The position numbers and the translations under genes were made by a program. A DNA stretch of 19,006 nucleotides from Spongospora subterranea (Eukaryota > Endomyxa > Phytomyxea > Plasmodiophorida > Plasmodiophoridae): the NCBI GenBank assembly GCA_900404475.1, contig OUQQ01000366.1, positions 1-19,006 on the forward strand, in the 5' to 3' direction. Shown here in pieces: positions 10,451-19,006 of the stretch (positions within the stretch are counted from its first letter, which is position 1; each line of letters starts with the position of its first letter). A model generated the notes under the pieces. That model worked only from the letters and a program-made list of their open reading frames with translations. It was not told the DNA's origin and searched no databases.

Positions 10451-11244
10451 TTACTGAGTAAATTTGGTCATTTGAGCGTGCGTTATATAGCAAACTTCAT
10501 TTGCGCTTTGGTCGTCTGTATAGATTTGTTGAAAAATTGAGTCGAAGGCACGAGACGGCGCATAACTGAAACCGACAACAAAACAGTGAGACAGATCATG
10601 AAGTCAATGTTATTAATACTATCATTGAGTATAAAGGGTGATGCCAGCAGTATACCTGGCTACATGCGTATGTCTGGCAAATCGCCTGTATTCTCCAATT
10701 GATGCTTCCAGAAATGTATTAGCCATTTCTGGCAACGGTTGCGTATTACTCCATCTAATATAAACAATCAAGGCATTGTCTCCCATGTTGAATGCTGCAA
10801 GAACACGGTTAAAGAAAATGGTTTTGATTTGATGAGAGACCGCAGAATAGCGCCATGCTGGAGGCATACGTTAATAGAACGCAATCCAATAAACAATAAA
10901 GAAGCAAAATGGTATTTGATACTTTGAGATAAGATTACAAACACACGTAAATGATTGAAGAGATCGAGCTATATCAAATGGTGTTGATCGCTCGAAAATC
11001 GTCATAACAGACAACAATTACACTGACCGTTTGTCGCTGTATAATCACGATGAAAGTCATCCCATTCCTGTGTTATATGTCACCTCGATCACCGAGAATG
11101 CTATACAATCAGAATATTCGTTGGCGAGAGGTCTTCGATTGGTGGATGATCATTCACTGCATTGACTGTTTTTGTGCGCTTCTTTTGGCCTTCGATTAAA
11201 ACGGGTGTTCCGAGGTAAAATAGTGACTCGTTGAAAGCATTGGT
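10451..11244 (-). CDS. Unidentified multi-exon gene, 5' end unresolved
   Basis: No family is recognised. In transcription order the exons read 11244-11107, 11067-11028, 10857-10656 and 10565-10451. They join in phase into a 164-residue open product ending TAA at 10451. The first exon follows a strong acceptor (TTTGTTTTCTGCAG) and encodes a segment containing FYLGTPVLIEGQKKRTKTV. The next gives EWDDFHRDYTATN. The third gives IKTIFFNRVLAAFNMGDNAL and VYIRWSNTQPLPEMANTFL. The last ends near EVCYITHAQMTKF. Introns are 39, 170 and 90 nt. The third exon could instead start at 10794, skipping 21 codons in phase. No in-frame ATG precedes the first exon, so a starting exon is missing from my model. 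The 3' end may also continue through a CA-GTAAAA donor at 10454. No signal peptide or membrane span is evident. It is divergent from the NFX1-like gene, about 180 bp away. Confidence 0.5.
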
Positions 11245-11424
11245 CTGCAGAAAACAAACAGTTTTGACAAAACGGACGATTAGTTTTTATTAGATTGATG
11301 AACATCCCTGGACTAGTACCTGGTACTGTAATCCTCTTTACAGGTAGTTGGTCACCTCTGCAGTCAAATGGAACAGCGCAACCACGTGGTTTAGTGCAAC
11401 AGTCCCCGCCACATTTCCATTAAA

Positions 11425-14400
11425 ATGTCTGATCCAGTCGCATCGCGGGGCGCCAAACGTGGCCGTGGTCGTCGGCGAGGGACACGCGCTCGACGACCCG
11501 CTAGCAATGGCGATAAGCATCACAGATGGCGACCTGCAGCTCGTGAGGCTGCTGTACACCAACTTGCAAGCGAAGTTAATGATATAATCATTTCCGACAT
11601 TGCGAATGGGAATCCTGCAGCTACAGGAGATTCTATGATGATTGTTTCCAATGCGAGCCAGCTTGCCGACGAAATGGCTTTGCGTTTCAAACGAAACCAA
11701 TATCAATGCGCGATTTGTATTGAAATCATTCGTGCATCAGCAGCAATATTTTCATGCAGTTCGTGTACGGTTTCCTTCCATCTTGAGTGCTCCCGTCGTT
11801 GGCTGAAGTCACAAGGCGGATCATGGCGCTGTCCCAATTGCCAATTCGTCACTGATAACCGAAAAGAATTGCCCTCTTCCTATTTCTGTTTCTGTGGATC
11901 AGTTCGCAATCCGGCAGCTGACGTTGAGCTTCCTGCTCATTCTTGTGGGCTAGTGTGTGGCAAGAAGAAACGCTGCCCCCATCCTTGCACTCTGCAGTGT
12001 CATCCTGGCCCATGCCCGGAATGTCCCGCGGTCGTCAATGTTCGATGCGGGTGTAATCGCACAAATAGAGATGTCCGCTGCCATCATCGTACTGACTCCA
12101 TATCCTGCCAACAAGTATGCCGGCGATTATTATCATGCCGCCGCCACACATGGTACATTCATTGTTTGTTTCGCTTCAATCTCCTTCTGCTTCGTTTCGT
12201 ATCGACCATGCTTTCATGTTTAATAGTCTTTCATTTCGAGCTTTCTTCTGCTGAAACCTGCTCTGATTATGGCCTTTAGCCGTGAAATATGTCATTCCGG
12301 CCCTTGTACGCCCTGTTCTGCCGTACTCACATTAACTTGTCATTGCGGCCTGTTGACCAATTCCCAGGCCTGTGGTGACGCTCCCGTTAACCGAAATCGG
12401 AAGGCTAAGCCATCGTTTTCTTGCGGAGCCATTTGCTCACGTCCTTTGAATTGTGGTCGACACAATTGCGAAGAGTTATGTCACGAAGAGCCTTGCCAAC
12501 CATGTCAGCGCCTCGTTAGCGACCCTCAGATTTGTGCTTGCGGCAAGACGAGCATGACGCCAATCAATCGCACCACCTGTCTTGACCCTTTACCAACGTG
12601 CTTATTGCCATGTGGTCGTGCCCGTCCGGACTGTCCTCACCCCTGCCCTGAAATATGCCATGATAGCGTCTGTCCCCCATGTCAAGAACCGGTCGTGATT
12701 TTGTGTAGGTGTGGTCGTGAAACCCAATCTGTTCCTTGTCCGCAATATTCAGGTAATGTTATAGAAGTAAATAATTCGTCAGAATCTCTGCTTCAGAGAG
12801 TTGTTTCATGAAAGCTTATACTGCCATCTCTGTTTTCTATGATTTTTGTCCTGCGAAGTAACACTTTGAGCGCTCAGCTCCAGAAGTATCGCTTCGGTTT
12901 CAATTCGACTTTTTTTCCGTTTACTCATATTTTTTGCAGGAAATTTGCCACTGTGCACGGCTGTTTGCAACGTGATGCAGTCTTGCGGTAAACATCGCTG
13001 CCGACAAATATGCTGCCAACGAACAGGATCCGCTCATCCTTGCCCGCAACCTTGCAGTAAACTTCTGTCATGCGGCCTCCATCAGTGTCATCGAAACTGT
13101 CATCAGTCTCCTTGCCCTGTCCGTTTAGTTTTGTCTCGCATTTCTTGGGACTGTTTTAATGTTGATTGCATGTTTTACTTTAGTACACTGTTCAAAATCA
13201 TTTGCTTTTACTATAGTTGTTTCGGTTTATTTGCACTTTGTTTTCCAAGGTCCACTCACGTGTTGTGCCGATTTTTCCTGACTAGCATTCCCGTTTAACA
13301 TTTCTGAGAGTACTTCATTCTCCATAGCCGTGTGGTCAGCCACTACCGTCCGGCTTATCATGCGCTTGTGGGGCACAGCGCATACAGGGTCCGGTCCAGT
13401 GCGGTACTGCGATCCCCGACTGCCGTCTTCCATGTACCAAAGTAAAACCATGCGGTCATCCATGCCATCTCCTATGCCATACTGGTCCATGCCCGAAGTG
13501 CCTTGTTTTGGTCAAGAGGTCGACACAAGTTTCTTCATCGTTGTCATATGTTTTGAGGAAATCCTATTATTCCTTTTTGTTCTCAAGTCCTGAAAGTGTT
13601 CAAAATTCTTCCTGTTCCATTGCCTATCACTTTTCTGTTGCCAAGGCTCGCAATTTGATCAATTGTTCTTGATTTATCCCGTTGTGAGTTTCGTTATTCA
13701 TGATTTCACTTGCAACATCATAACTAAGGTCAGCATTATCTTTTGTTGGGTTTAGAATGTGTGCTGGGCAACACGTTGAGCTGACGGCTGTGCCCTGTTC
13801 GGCGGCCCCTACCAGCTGCGGTCACCAGTGCAATCACCCCCAGTCTTGCCTACACCCATGCTCGAAAGTCTGCCATGTTCATGATTCTGACACTCAGGTC
13901 GGTAAAGTGCCAATTACTCTCTTGATCATTATTCAATACGTTTATCTGTAGTGTAAGGAGTGTAACGCACCCATTACCTCGATGTGTCCCTGTGGCCGGC
14001 GCTCACAGCGTATTTCCAAATCATCTGTATGTGTTTTCCTTTATTAGCCTTAATCTGAACCTAGAGGTTTTTTCATCTCAATCTTCCTCAATTTTGCACC
14101 CTCTTTCTCTGGGTGTCGGTCAAATGGATACTCATTTCAAAAATCAGATACTTTCGGAATTAGAATGCGATGAACAATGCCTGGTCCAATTACGAAACCA
14201 GAACCTGGCAAGTGCATTACAGGTCGAGCCGGTTGGGCCGAACCGTCCCCAGGCCCCCGCTCCCGTCCCTTGGTCTACTCCAATCCTACAACTGGCACAA
14301 ACGTATTCCCGATTTGTTCTCAGTATCGAACGTATGTCAAAGCTTCACACCCATGTCCACATAATCTCGTCTTTATAGTTGCTATTGGTTTTTGTTGCTA

Positions 14401-15329
14401 TCCGTCATTACCATCATCTTTTCCGAATACTTCTGTTCCTTGGATGCCTGTTTACTTTCTCTTCATTTTGACGCACTCCGTATCCATTTTCCAGATCAAA
14501 TGGCAAATCTCATCATGAGCGAGTCAGTTGGCGGCGCGTATATGGATCCTGTTTCTGGACCGCGTCTGTTTCTTTTGCGCCATATGGCCGCTCAATACGG
14601 CCTGTTTTGCGAGACGTACACAGAGGCGCAACGTTCATGCTTGCGTTTGACGCGTCAGGGAGCCAAATCTGCTGTTTTACCGTCATTCCTTCAGTTGTCT
14701 AGAGTGGCCGCGTTGTTCGCCAAGTGTCCGAGTTCGGTAATCCCTAAGGTAGTCATTTCTCACTACAGAGTTTTACACCTGGTTTCGATATCGCGATGTG
14801 ATATCTTTGATAGTTTCTTTTTAATTTGTTCTGTTTCATAATTTAACCCCACAATGGATCGTTTATCTATTATGTTAGGTCAAGAATTGAGTGTTTTCTG
14901 ATATTCGATAAAAATTAGGCTGCCGCCTCAAGTCTTTGCGAAACAAGTGCCATTCCTGCTGTTCAATTTTCAGGCGTGGCGGAAGGTGGGGCAGCTCTCA
15001 TTCAGCGTTTAGTCTCATCGTGGCGCCAAACCTATGCGGTTGCGAGTCGCTGGATCGACAGTCAAACTGTTGTCATCGCATTTGGCAGTTTGGCCGGATT
15101 GCATGCGGCCCTCGCTGACGTTGACGAGTCCACGCTTGTTTACGCTGACGCTGCTACACCTCCTGCTGCGGTTGCCGAAGAGATGTGCCAGTCATTGTCG
15201 TCGGCACCATTTGGAACGGGTCGGGGGCGATTATCTCGACAAGCAGCTGTTTCTGCTATTGGCCGGCCTGCCAATATCTGGGACACTCTCCCCAGTGAAG
15301 ATACGGTTCCCGATACTTGGGATTCTTGA
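11425..15329 (+). CDS. NFX1: NFX1/FAP1-type RING and NF-X1 zinc-finger protein, nine exons
   Basis: Members of this family bind DNA or RNA and many act as RING E3 ubiquitin ligases; yeast Fap1 binds FKBP12. Exons are 11425-12152, 12280-12752, 12940-13118, 13328-13518, 13756-13897, 13952-14026, 14148-14331, 14495-14748 and 14919-15329, closing to 878 aa; introns are 54-237 nt. An Arg/Gly-rich basic N terminus (GRGRRRGTRARR) is followed by a C4HC3 RING variant: C95, C98, C111, C114, H119, C122, C136, C139. About eight NF-X1-type cysteine/histidine repeats follow, such as RCPHPCTLQCHPGPCPEC and PCGHPCHLLCHTGPCPKC. Then comes the family motif LECDEQC with a long helix, and a C-terminal R3H-like region around 681-710 (HMAAQYGL). 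That region appears degenerate. Human NFX1 is about 1,120 aa, so this is somewhat short. The start ATG at 11425 is the first in frame. Exon 6-7 and exon 8-9 joins are less certain than the zinc-finger exons. Confidence 0.93.
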
Positions 15330-15896
15330 AAAGTTGGCAATGTTTCTCTCTTTTTTTATTTGTATAGCTAGCAATTAAAATTGTATCCATTCATTTTGTT
15401 TTAATTTATTTTGTTATTGATGATAGGTAGTACTTGATGGTTCTTTGACGTCGTAGAACCGTCAAATACCTCAGCAACTTCTACAAAATATTCAGCTGCC
15501 CTCTGTTCAGAGCGTGTAAAATTCAGTCTGGTACAGTAGCTTACATGGCCTTTGAACGTAGTGTCAAGAAAATATGAGGCGTTTGCGATTAAGAATTTTT
15601 TGAAATTCTGACTCATAATCTGATTTAAAAAGTACGTTTTCTGATCAATGGTTCTAAAACAGCAGCAGAGTGATCTACAATTGTATGAATCGAGTGCAGT
15701 CTAAATATCCATGTTTATACAAAACCACTTCCTATCATACATGCCAGCATTTTTTCAGAATGATGTCCAGTGTCTGTGCCCGATATACGTTTCCTGAGAC
15801 AGCGTAACCCCGACCGGCTATGACCGATTACGATGCAGCTCCTGGCTGTAGCTGAGCCCAGCCCCAGTCACAAGTGGTTCTCGATCTCGAGTAAAC
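15330..15896. other. Spacer between NFX1-like and TMEM128-like genes
   Basis: The left part is T-rich, as expected of the NFX1-like 3' UTR, and includes ATTAAA shortly after the stop. The only open frame of note is a 71-codon minus-strand ORF at 15401-15616. The right part (15780-15896) is more GC-rich and should hold the TMEM128-like promoter and leader. No RNA gene or repeat is seen. Confidence 0.4.
15401..15616 (-). CDS. Hypothetical 71-aa ORF, weak
   Basis: This open frame runs from ATG at 15616 to a stop at 15401. The product has mixed composition, with a hydrophilic middle (RSEQRAAEYFVEVAEVF), no signal peptide and no recognised motif. It lies downstream of the NFX1-like gene on the opposite strand, partly over its presumed 3' UTR. 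I list it only because its middle part has protein-like composition; chance is the more likely explanation. Confidence 0.15.
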   Translation of the reverse strand: MSQNFKKFLIANASYFLDTTFKGHVSYCTRLNFTRSEQRAAEYFVEVAEVFDGSTTSKNHQVLPIINNKIN

Positions 15897-16654
15897 ATGC
15901 TTAGGCAAAGAACGATGGCGACACATTTGGACCGCCCGAAACAGCACACCGAGAAGGCATTGGACGATGACCTAACCAAGTCCAAACGCCGGTCGTCCGA
16001 TTTCTGTGTATATCTGCACACTATTTCGTGGATAGCGATTGCCGTCTTCATTGTCCATTACGGAAAGCTGTCGACCGTTCTCTCTAATGACGAACGAGTG
16101 ATTAGGTTTGTGACTATAAAACCCTTGTTCAGTAATTGTGATCATCACTTCATGCTATGGTCAACTCTTCACAATATCGTATCAAATTCCTAAATTCTGG
16201 TACTGTTGCTGAATCTACGCCTTCATTAGTTTTGTGTTTGTCAAGATCGAAGTCTTTTTTCTATATATATATATTCGTGGCCTTAAACTCCATTACTGTT
16301 TCTTTTTGTTCGTTGTTTGACGGATTGCCCGATCGCATTTCGTGGGGTTTTCGAGGATTTAACAGGAATAGTGTTGTTAGGATAGCTCTCCACGTCGGTA
16401 TACTATTCAGTTCAGTATCATTCGGCGTGATCGCGTACTTGGCGTTTTATATCCCGAATTTGGTTCAGATCAACACAGATGATATGTGGGAATATTGCCC
16501 GGGCGTGATACAATCTGGTGTCGCCAGCGGTGTTGGTGCCTGGCTTGCTTTCGTCATAGCATTTTGGCCCATATGGACATATCTAACCCCGATTCTAGTC
16601 ACCATCATTTCAATCGCAATGATCCTCTCCACCAATCTTTTACCAGCGTTCTGA
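15897..16654 (+). CDS. TMEM128: TMEM128-like four-span membrane protein, two exons
   Basis: TMEM128 is a small, poorly characterised multi-span membrane protein, probably of the endomembrane system. Two exons, 15897-16105 and 16366-16654, join across a 260-nt intron (GTTTGT to AACAG) to give 165 aa, the same length I recall for human TMEM128. A hydrophilic, charged N terminus (1-36) precedes spans at about 38-56, 73-97, 118-137 and 141-160. The last two align best: VIQSGVASGVGAWLAFVIAF and WPIWTYLTPIL match the human segment with IALWHVWSFFTPLL, and a Trp-x-Trp-like element opens span four. The hydrophobic reading frame inside the intron (about 16255-16330) is excluded because skipping it gives the expected spacing between spans one and two. 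The first ATG is used; MAT at residue 7 is an alternative start. Confidence 0.83.
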
Positions 16655-16986
16655 TTGAATTTGTGAATTGGCAAAGGGGACGGTTGACCGGATCCGTAAA
16701 ATATATCATGTGCAATAAAAAGAATTGATTAAAGTTGAGTGGAAATTTGAATGCTATTGATGATGAGTTATCTGTTCACCCGAACATCACAACACATTAT
16801 TACCAGGGTTGTGACTCATTCAGCATTTCATGAATAACGATAATATAACTAAGAGTACGATTAGAAAGGTATTTTAGTGGATGATCCAAGAGCATATGTT
16901 GGTGAATAGGGAACTACCGCTACCAAACTTGTATAACAATGTTCTCTTTTCTTACTTTGCGCCACAACTTGAGTTGATGAAAAAAA
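16655..16986. other. Convergent intergenic spacer, no gene
   Basis: This short gap separates the 3' ends of the TMEM128-like and methyltransferase genes. Apart from the AATAAA near its left end, it holds only AT-rich sequence without open frames of note. Confidence 0.5.
16714..16719 (+). terminator. Polyadenylation signal AATAAA of the TMEM128-like gene
   Basis: AATAAA starts 60 nt after the stop codon at 16654, a typical distance for a canonical poly(A) signal. Confidence 0.5.
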
Positions 16987-18231
16987 TCAAAAAACAAGAG
17001 TCGTGACTGATATCGACGAAACTGAACCAGAATAAGCACTTAAACGACGTCGTTTATAGCAATAATAACGGCAAGAAGGGGTTCGGTCGTTAGGAGTTTC
17101 AGACGGCAAATCTACAAACGTCTCAAGGAAAAATCCAGAGTTTTCTGCGTCTTGGAGGAATTGTTCCAGAAAGTCTGAAAAAAGCGAGCGGAAGGGCATG
17201 ACGACATGAAATTGCCCATCATTAGATAGAAGTCGATCAACCAGGTTCATCACGACCGATCCCGACCCCACATCATAACAGATATCAGCGGCAAGAATCA
17301 AATCGAACCGACCTGTCCATATTGTGGACGACCCGATAGAAGGCGGACGTGACCAGTTAAGGTCGGTCACCACAACGTGATCCAATTGGAATTTGGTCGA
17401 ATTAATGGCGACATTATGACGCAGATTGACCAGGACACCAGGATCACCATCAGAGAGAATCACACTCGTCTTATCGGGATCGCAATGGATGGCGGCAACG
17501 ATCCCGGCCAATCCGGTTCCTGATCCTAGCTCTAGTATCCGACGTTTGCCGTCAAGGTTTATGGATCCGTCGTCGATCAACCTGGAAACGAGATCAGATT
17601 GGTGTAAACATGTCAACTATTTTGTAAAAGGAAATCACAGCCTGAATCAACTAAAAACCGGTCAACATTTGTCTGGGTTTATCAATGTATCGTTCAAAAA
17701 TACGATGGAAAATGAGATATTGAGAAGGATTTATGACTGATGACCTGGACATCATAATTCCACTGTGCCATGTTTCTGATCCAAGACCAGCTTCCACTCG
17801 ATCTACTTCTCGAATATTCACATTGCCGAATGAGTAGTTCCATTGTCGTGTTCCAGTAGAGTCTGGTTCATGATATTATTGTCCACGAGATAAACATATC
17901 AAACACACAACTAACTTTTGGTTCCAGAGACGACTCCGATCAAATGCAATATTTGATCAAGGTTGATGGCGCTATCGCTGTCAGAATGCACATTTCTCGA
18001 CAAAATCATCATGAGTCGAGGATAGACCAGGCTTTGAATTTGGGTCCAACTCTTAATAGAGGTGCATTGTTGATTTAGATTGAATCCGTTAGTTGATAGT
18101 CTTTCTAGATGATGAACGATAGCAATATCGTCGATTGGGTTATTTGATATGATAAGAGTGCATAGATGATCGATGAGGTCAAGTTCAGTGGTTGGTGATG
18201 GTGATGACCTTGACATTCTCAATAATGTCAT
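16987..18231 (-). CDS. Seven-beta-strand methyltransferase, METTL21/FAM86-like, three exons
   Basis: This is a predicted SAM-dependent methyltransferase of the group that methylates lysines on translation factors and chaperones. Exons in order are 18231-17916, 17862-17745 and 17581-16987, giving 342 aa; introns are 53 and 163 nt. An N-terminal domain of about 105 residues, mostly helical in composition, has no motif I recognise. GLGSETWHSGIMMSRLI (about 130-147) corresponds to the family's G..TWdaa..L element before the SAM site. Motif I is ILELGSGTGLAG (160-171), the acidic ribose-binding region contains LSDGDPGVL, and LAADICYD (241-248) is the post-strand-4 motif. HVVMPFRS follows on a later strand. 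The length and extra N-terminal domain fit EEF2KMT/FAM86 (about 330 aa) better than METTL21, but the substrate cannot be read from sequence. The start at 18231 is the first ATG of the open frame; a second ATG lies at 18216. A TTTAG acceptor directly before the first ATG leaves room for an upstream exon. Confidence 0.87.
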
Positions 18232-19006
18232 GATCTAAACTGCGCTGCGCGGTCAGAATGGGAGTAATGATTAAAATCAACATCGGTATTTGGCAACACC
18301 CATTGATTACTGCCATTGAACATTGTCATCAAATCACACCTGATTGTTTCTTGCCCTTGAACAAAACGTTATCGGTTCAGTGTTGAGGGCAATCACTTTC
18401 TTGGTCATATCTAACTGAACAAAGAGCGTTATTTTGCCCGGGTGGGCTGTCCCTTGGTTGTGGGAGTCCGTTTCAGAATTCGCCTTCCGGATCTTTAAAC
18501 CTCTTGAATTTCTTGTTAACCCGTTCTGTAGCTGCTAGCCTTCTATCCAATTCGGCGTCGTGCGTGTTCGCCATGGCGAGTGGTTGTTTGACTGTTAATT
18601 TCTAACGACGTTGGGTCTATTTAAGTGAGCTCAGCAAGATCCCAACGAATCACAATCATTACCCACCACCCCTTAACCCTTTACAAGCTGCCATTTTACT
18701 CACGAGATGCAAGTCTTGGAGTTTATTGATCAGATCCGATTGGTGGTCAAGTTTAAGGCGAACATCATGATCTGTATACCGAATGTTCTACTCCAGACCT
18801 TATCTTGACCATTCTACTGACATTGTATTGAAGGCCAGTTTGAGTTGGGCATCTGTTATTCACTATTGTCGTTTTGACTTGACTGATGGGCAATCAACGG
18901 TAGTTGTTGACCTGCGAAACTCACAATAGTCTGCGCGTGCCCTTGAAGGGTTCTGTTGACGGTTCTGTTGTTGAAATGGTTGTAGTCCATCAGCTCAATT
19001 ACAGAG
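18232..19006. other. Terminal intergenic region, one small ORF
   Basis: This stretch lies upstream of the methyltransferase and runs to the window edge. The only candidate coding segment is a 33-codon minus-strand ORF at 18473-18574. The remainder (18620-19006) shows no recognised domain, RNA gene or repeat on either strand. Confidence 0.4.
18473..18574 (-). CDS. Possible small ORF or upstream exon, 33 aa, highly charged
   Basis: The frame starts at ATG 18574 in a favourable context (CGCCATGGCG) and ends at TGA 18473-18475. The product is very charged (RRLAATERVNKKFKRFKDPE), unlike random translation of this base composition. A TATA-like TTAAATA lies about 45 nt upstream. It may be a tiny gene, or the first exon of the methyltransferase: a GTTAAC donor inside it and a TTTAG acceptor at about 18235 would join in phase to the methyltransferase frame. 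No family is recognised. Confidence 0.27.
   Translation of the reverse strand: MANTHDAELDRRLAATERVNKKFKRFKDPEGEF

Noticed and set aside
10656..10857. Possible similarity of the unidentified gene to ARPC2 or TIP41 (MGDNALIVYIRW region)
   Set aside because: Only a few residues line up by eye and the defining motifs of either family are missing, so no name is given.
11338..11706. Minus-strand 122-codon frame opposite the NFX1-like N terminus
   Set aside because: It lies over the coding exon on the other strand and has no domain features; most of its openness mirrors the Arg/Gly-rich codons of the plus strand.
15818..16051. Minus-strand 77-codon frame over the TMEM128-like first exon
   Set aside because: It is a shadow of the conserved plus-strand coding exon.
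16255..16330. Hydrophobic plus-strand frame that would add a membrane span to the TMEM128-like protein
   Set aside because: It contains the TA repeat at about 16263-16275, no usable acceptor lies before it in phase, and skipping it restores the family spacing and length.
1..19006. tRNA, rRNA, snRNA, transposon, virus-derived sequence or CRISPR array anywhere in the window
   Set aside because: No TFC-loop-like motif outside coding exons, no terminal inverted repeats with a transposase, no reverse transcriptase or integrase motifs and no spaced direct repeats were seen by reading; a covariance-model and repeat search would be decisive.

Overview
The window is eukaryotic nuclear DNA. Every conserved protein here can be read only by joining short exons across GT-AG introns, and the exon phases then close exactly. 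The standard genetic code fits: no conserved exon carries an in-frame stop. Introns run from about 39 to 281 nt and six to eight genes share 19 kb, so this is a compact genome. The proteins (TSR1, NOG1, an NFX1/FAP1-type zinc-finger protein, a TMEM128 homologue, a TMX-type PDI and a METTL21/FAM86-like methyltransferase) fit an opisthokont, such as an early-diverging fungus, a unicellular relative or a small animal. I cannot narrow it further from sequence alone. I see no tRNA, rRNA, transposon, viral segment or CRISPR array.

Layout: TSR1 (504-2885, +); a gap with only weak small ORFs (2886-3815); a TMX-like membrane PDI (3816-4823, +); a 1.35 kb gap with no convincing gene (4824-6174); NOG1 (6175-9537, -); an unidentified multi-exon gene (core exons 10451-11244, -, possibly reaching down to 9971); an NFX1-like gene (11425-15329, +), divergent from the unidentified gene; a TMEM128-like gene (15897-16654, +); a seven-beta-strand methyltransferase (16987-18231, -); and a terminal stretch with one 33-codon ORF.

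How the genes relate: TSR1 (40S maturation) and NOG1 (60S maturation) are both ribosome-assembly factors on opposite strands, and methyltransferases of the FAM86/METTL21 group often modify translation factors or chaperones. The TMX-like protein and the TMEM128 homologue are membrane proteins, the former with an ER-retrieval tail. The NFX1-like protein is a RING/zinc-finger candidate E3 ligase or nucleic-acid binder. Nothing suggests an operon or a physically coupled system. The genes look like ordinary conserved housekeeping genes with independent promoters.

No clear new system emerges. The items most worth a second look are the unidentified minus-strand gene, the degenerate R3H region of the NFX1-like protein, the different intron sizes among genes, and several short ORFs in the gaps. 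Exon coordinates are manual predictions from splice consensus, phase and similarity remembered from known families. No alignment or database search was run.
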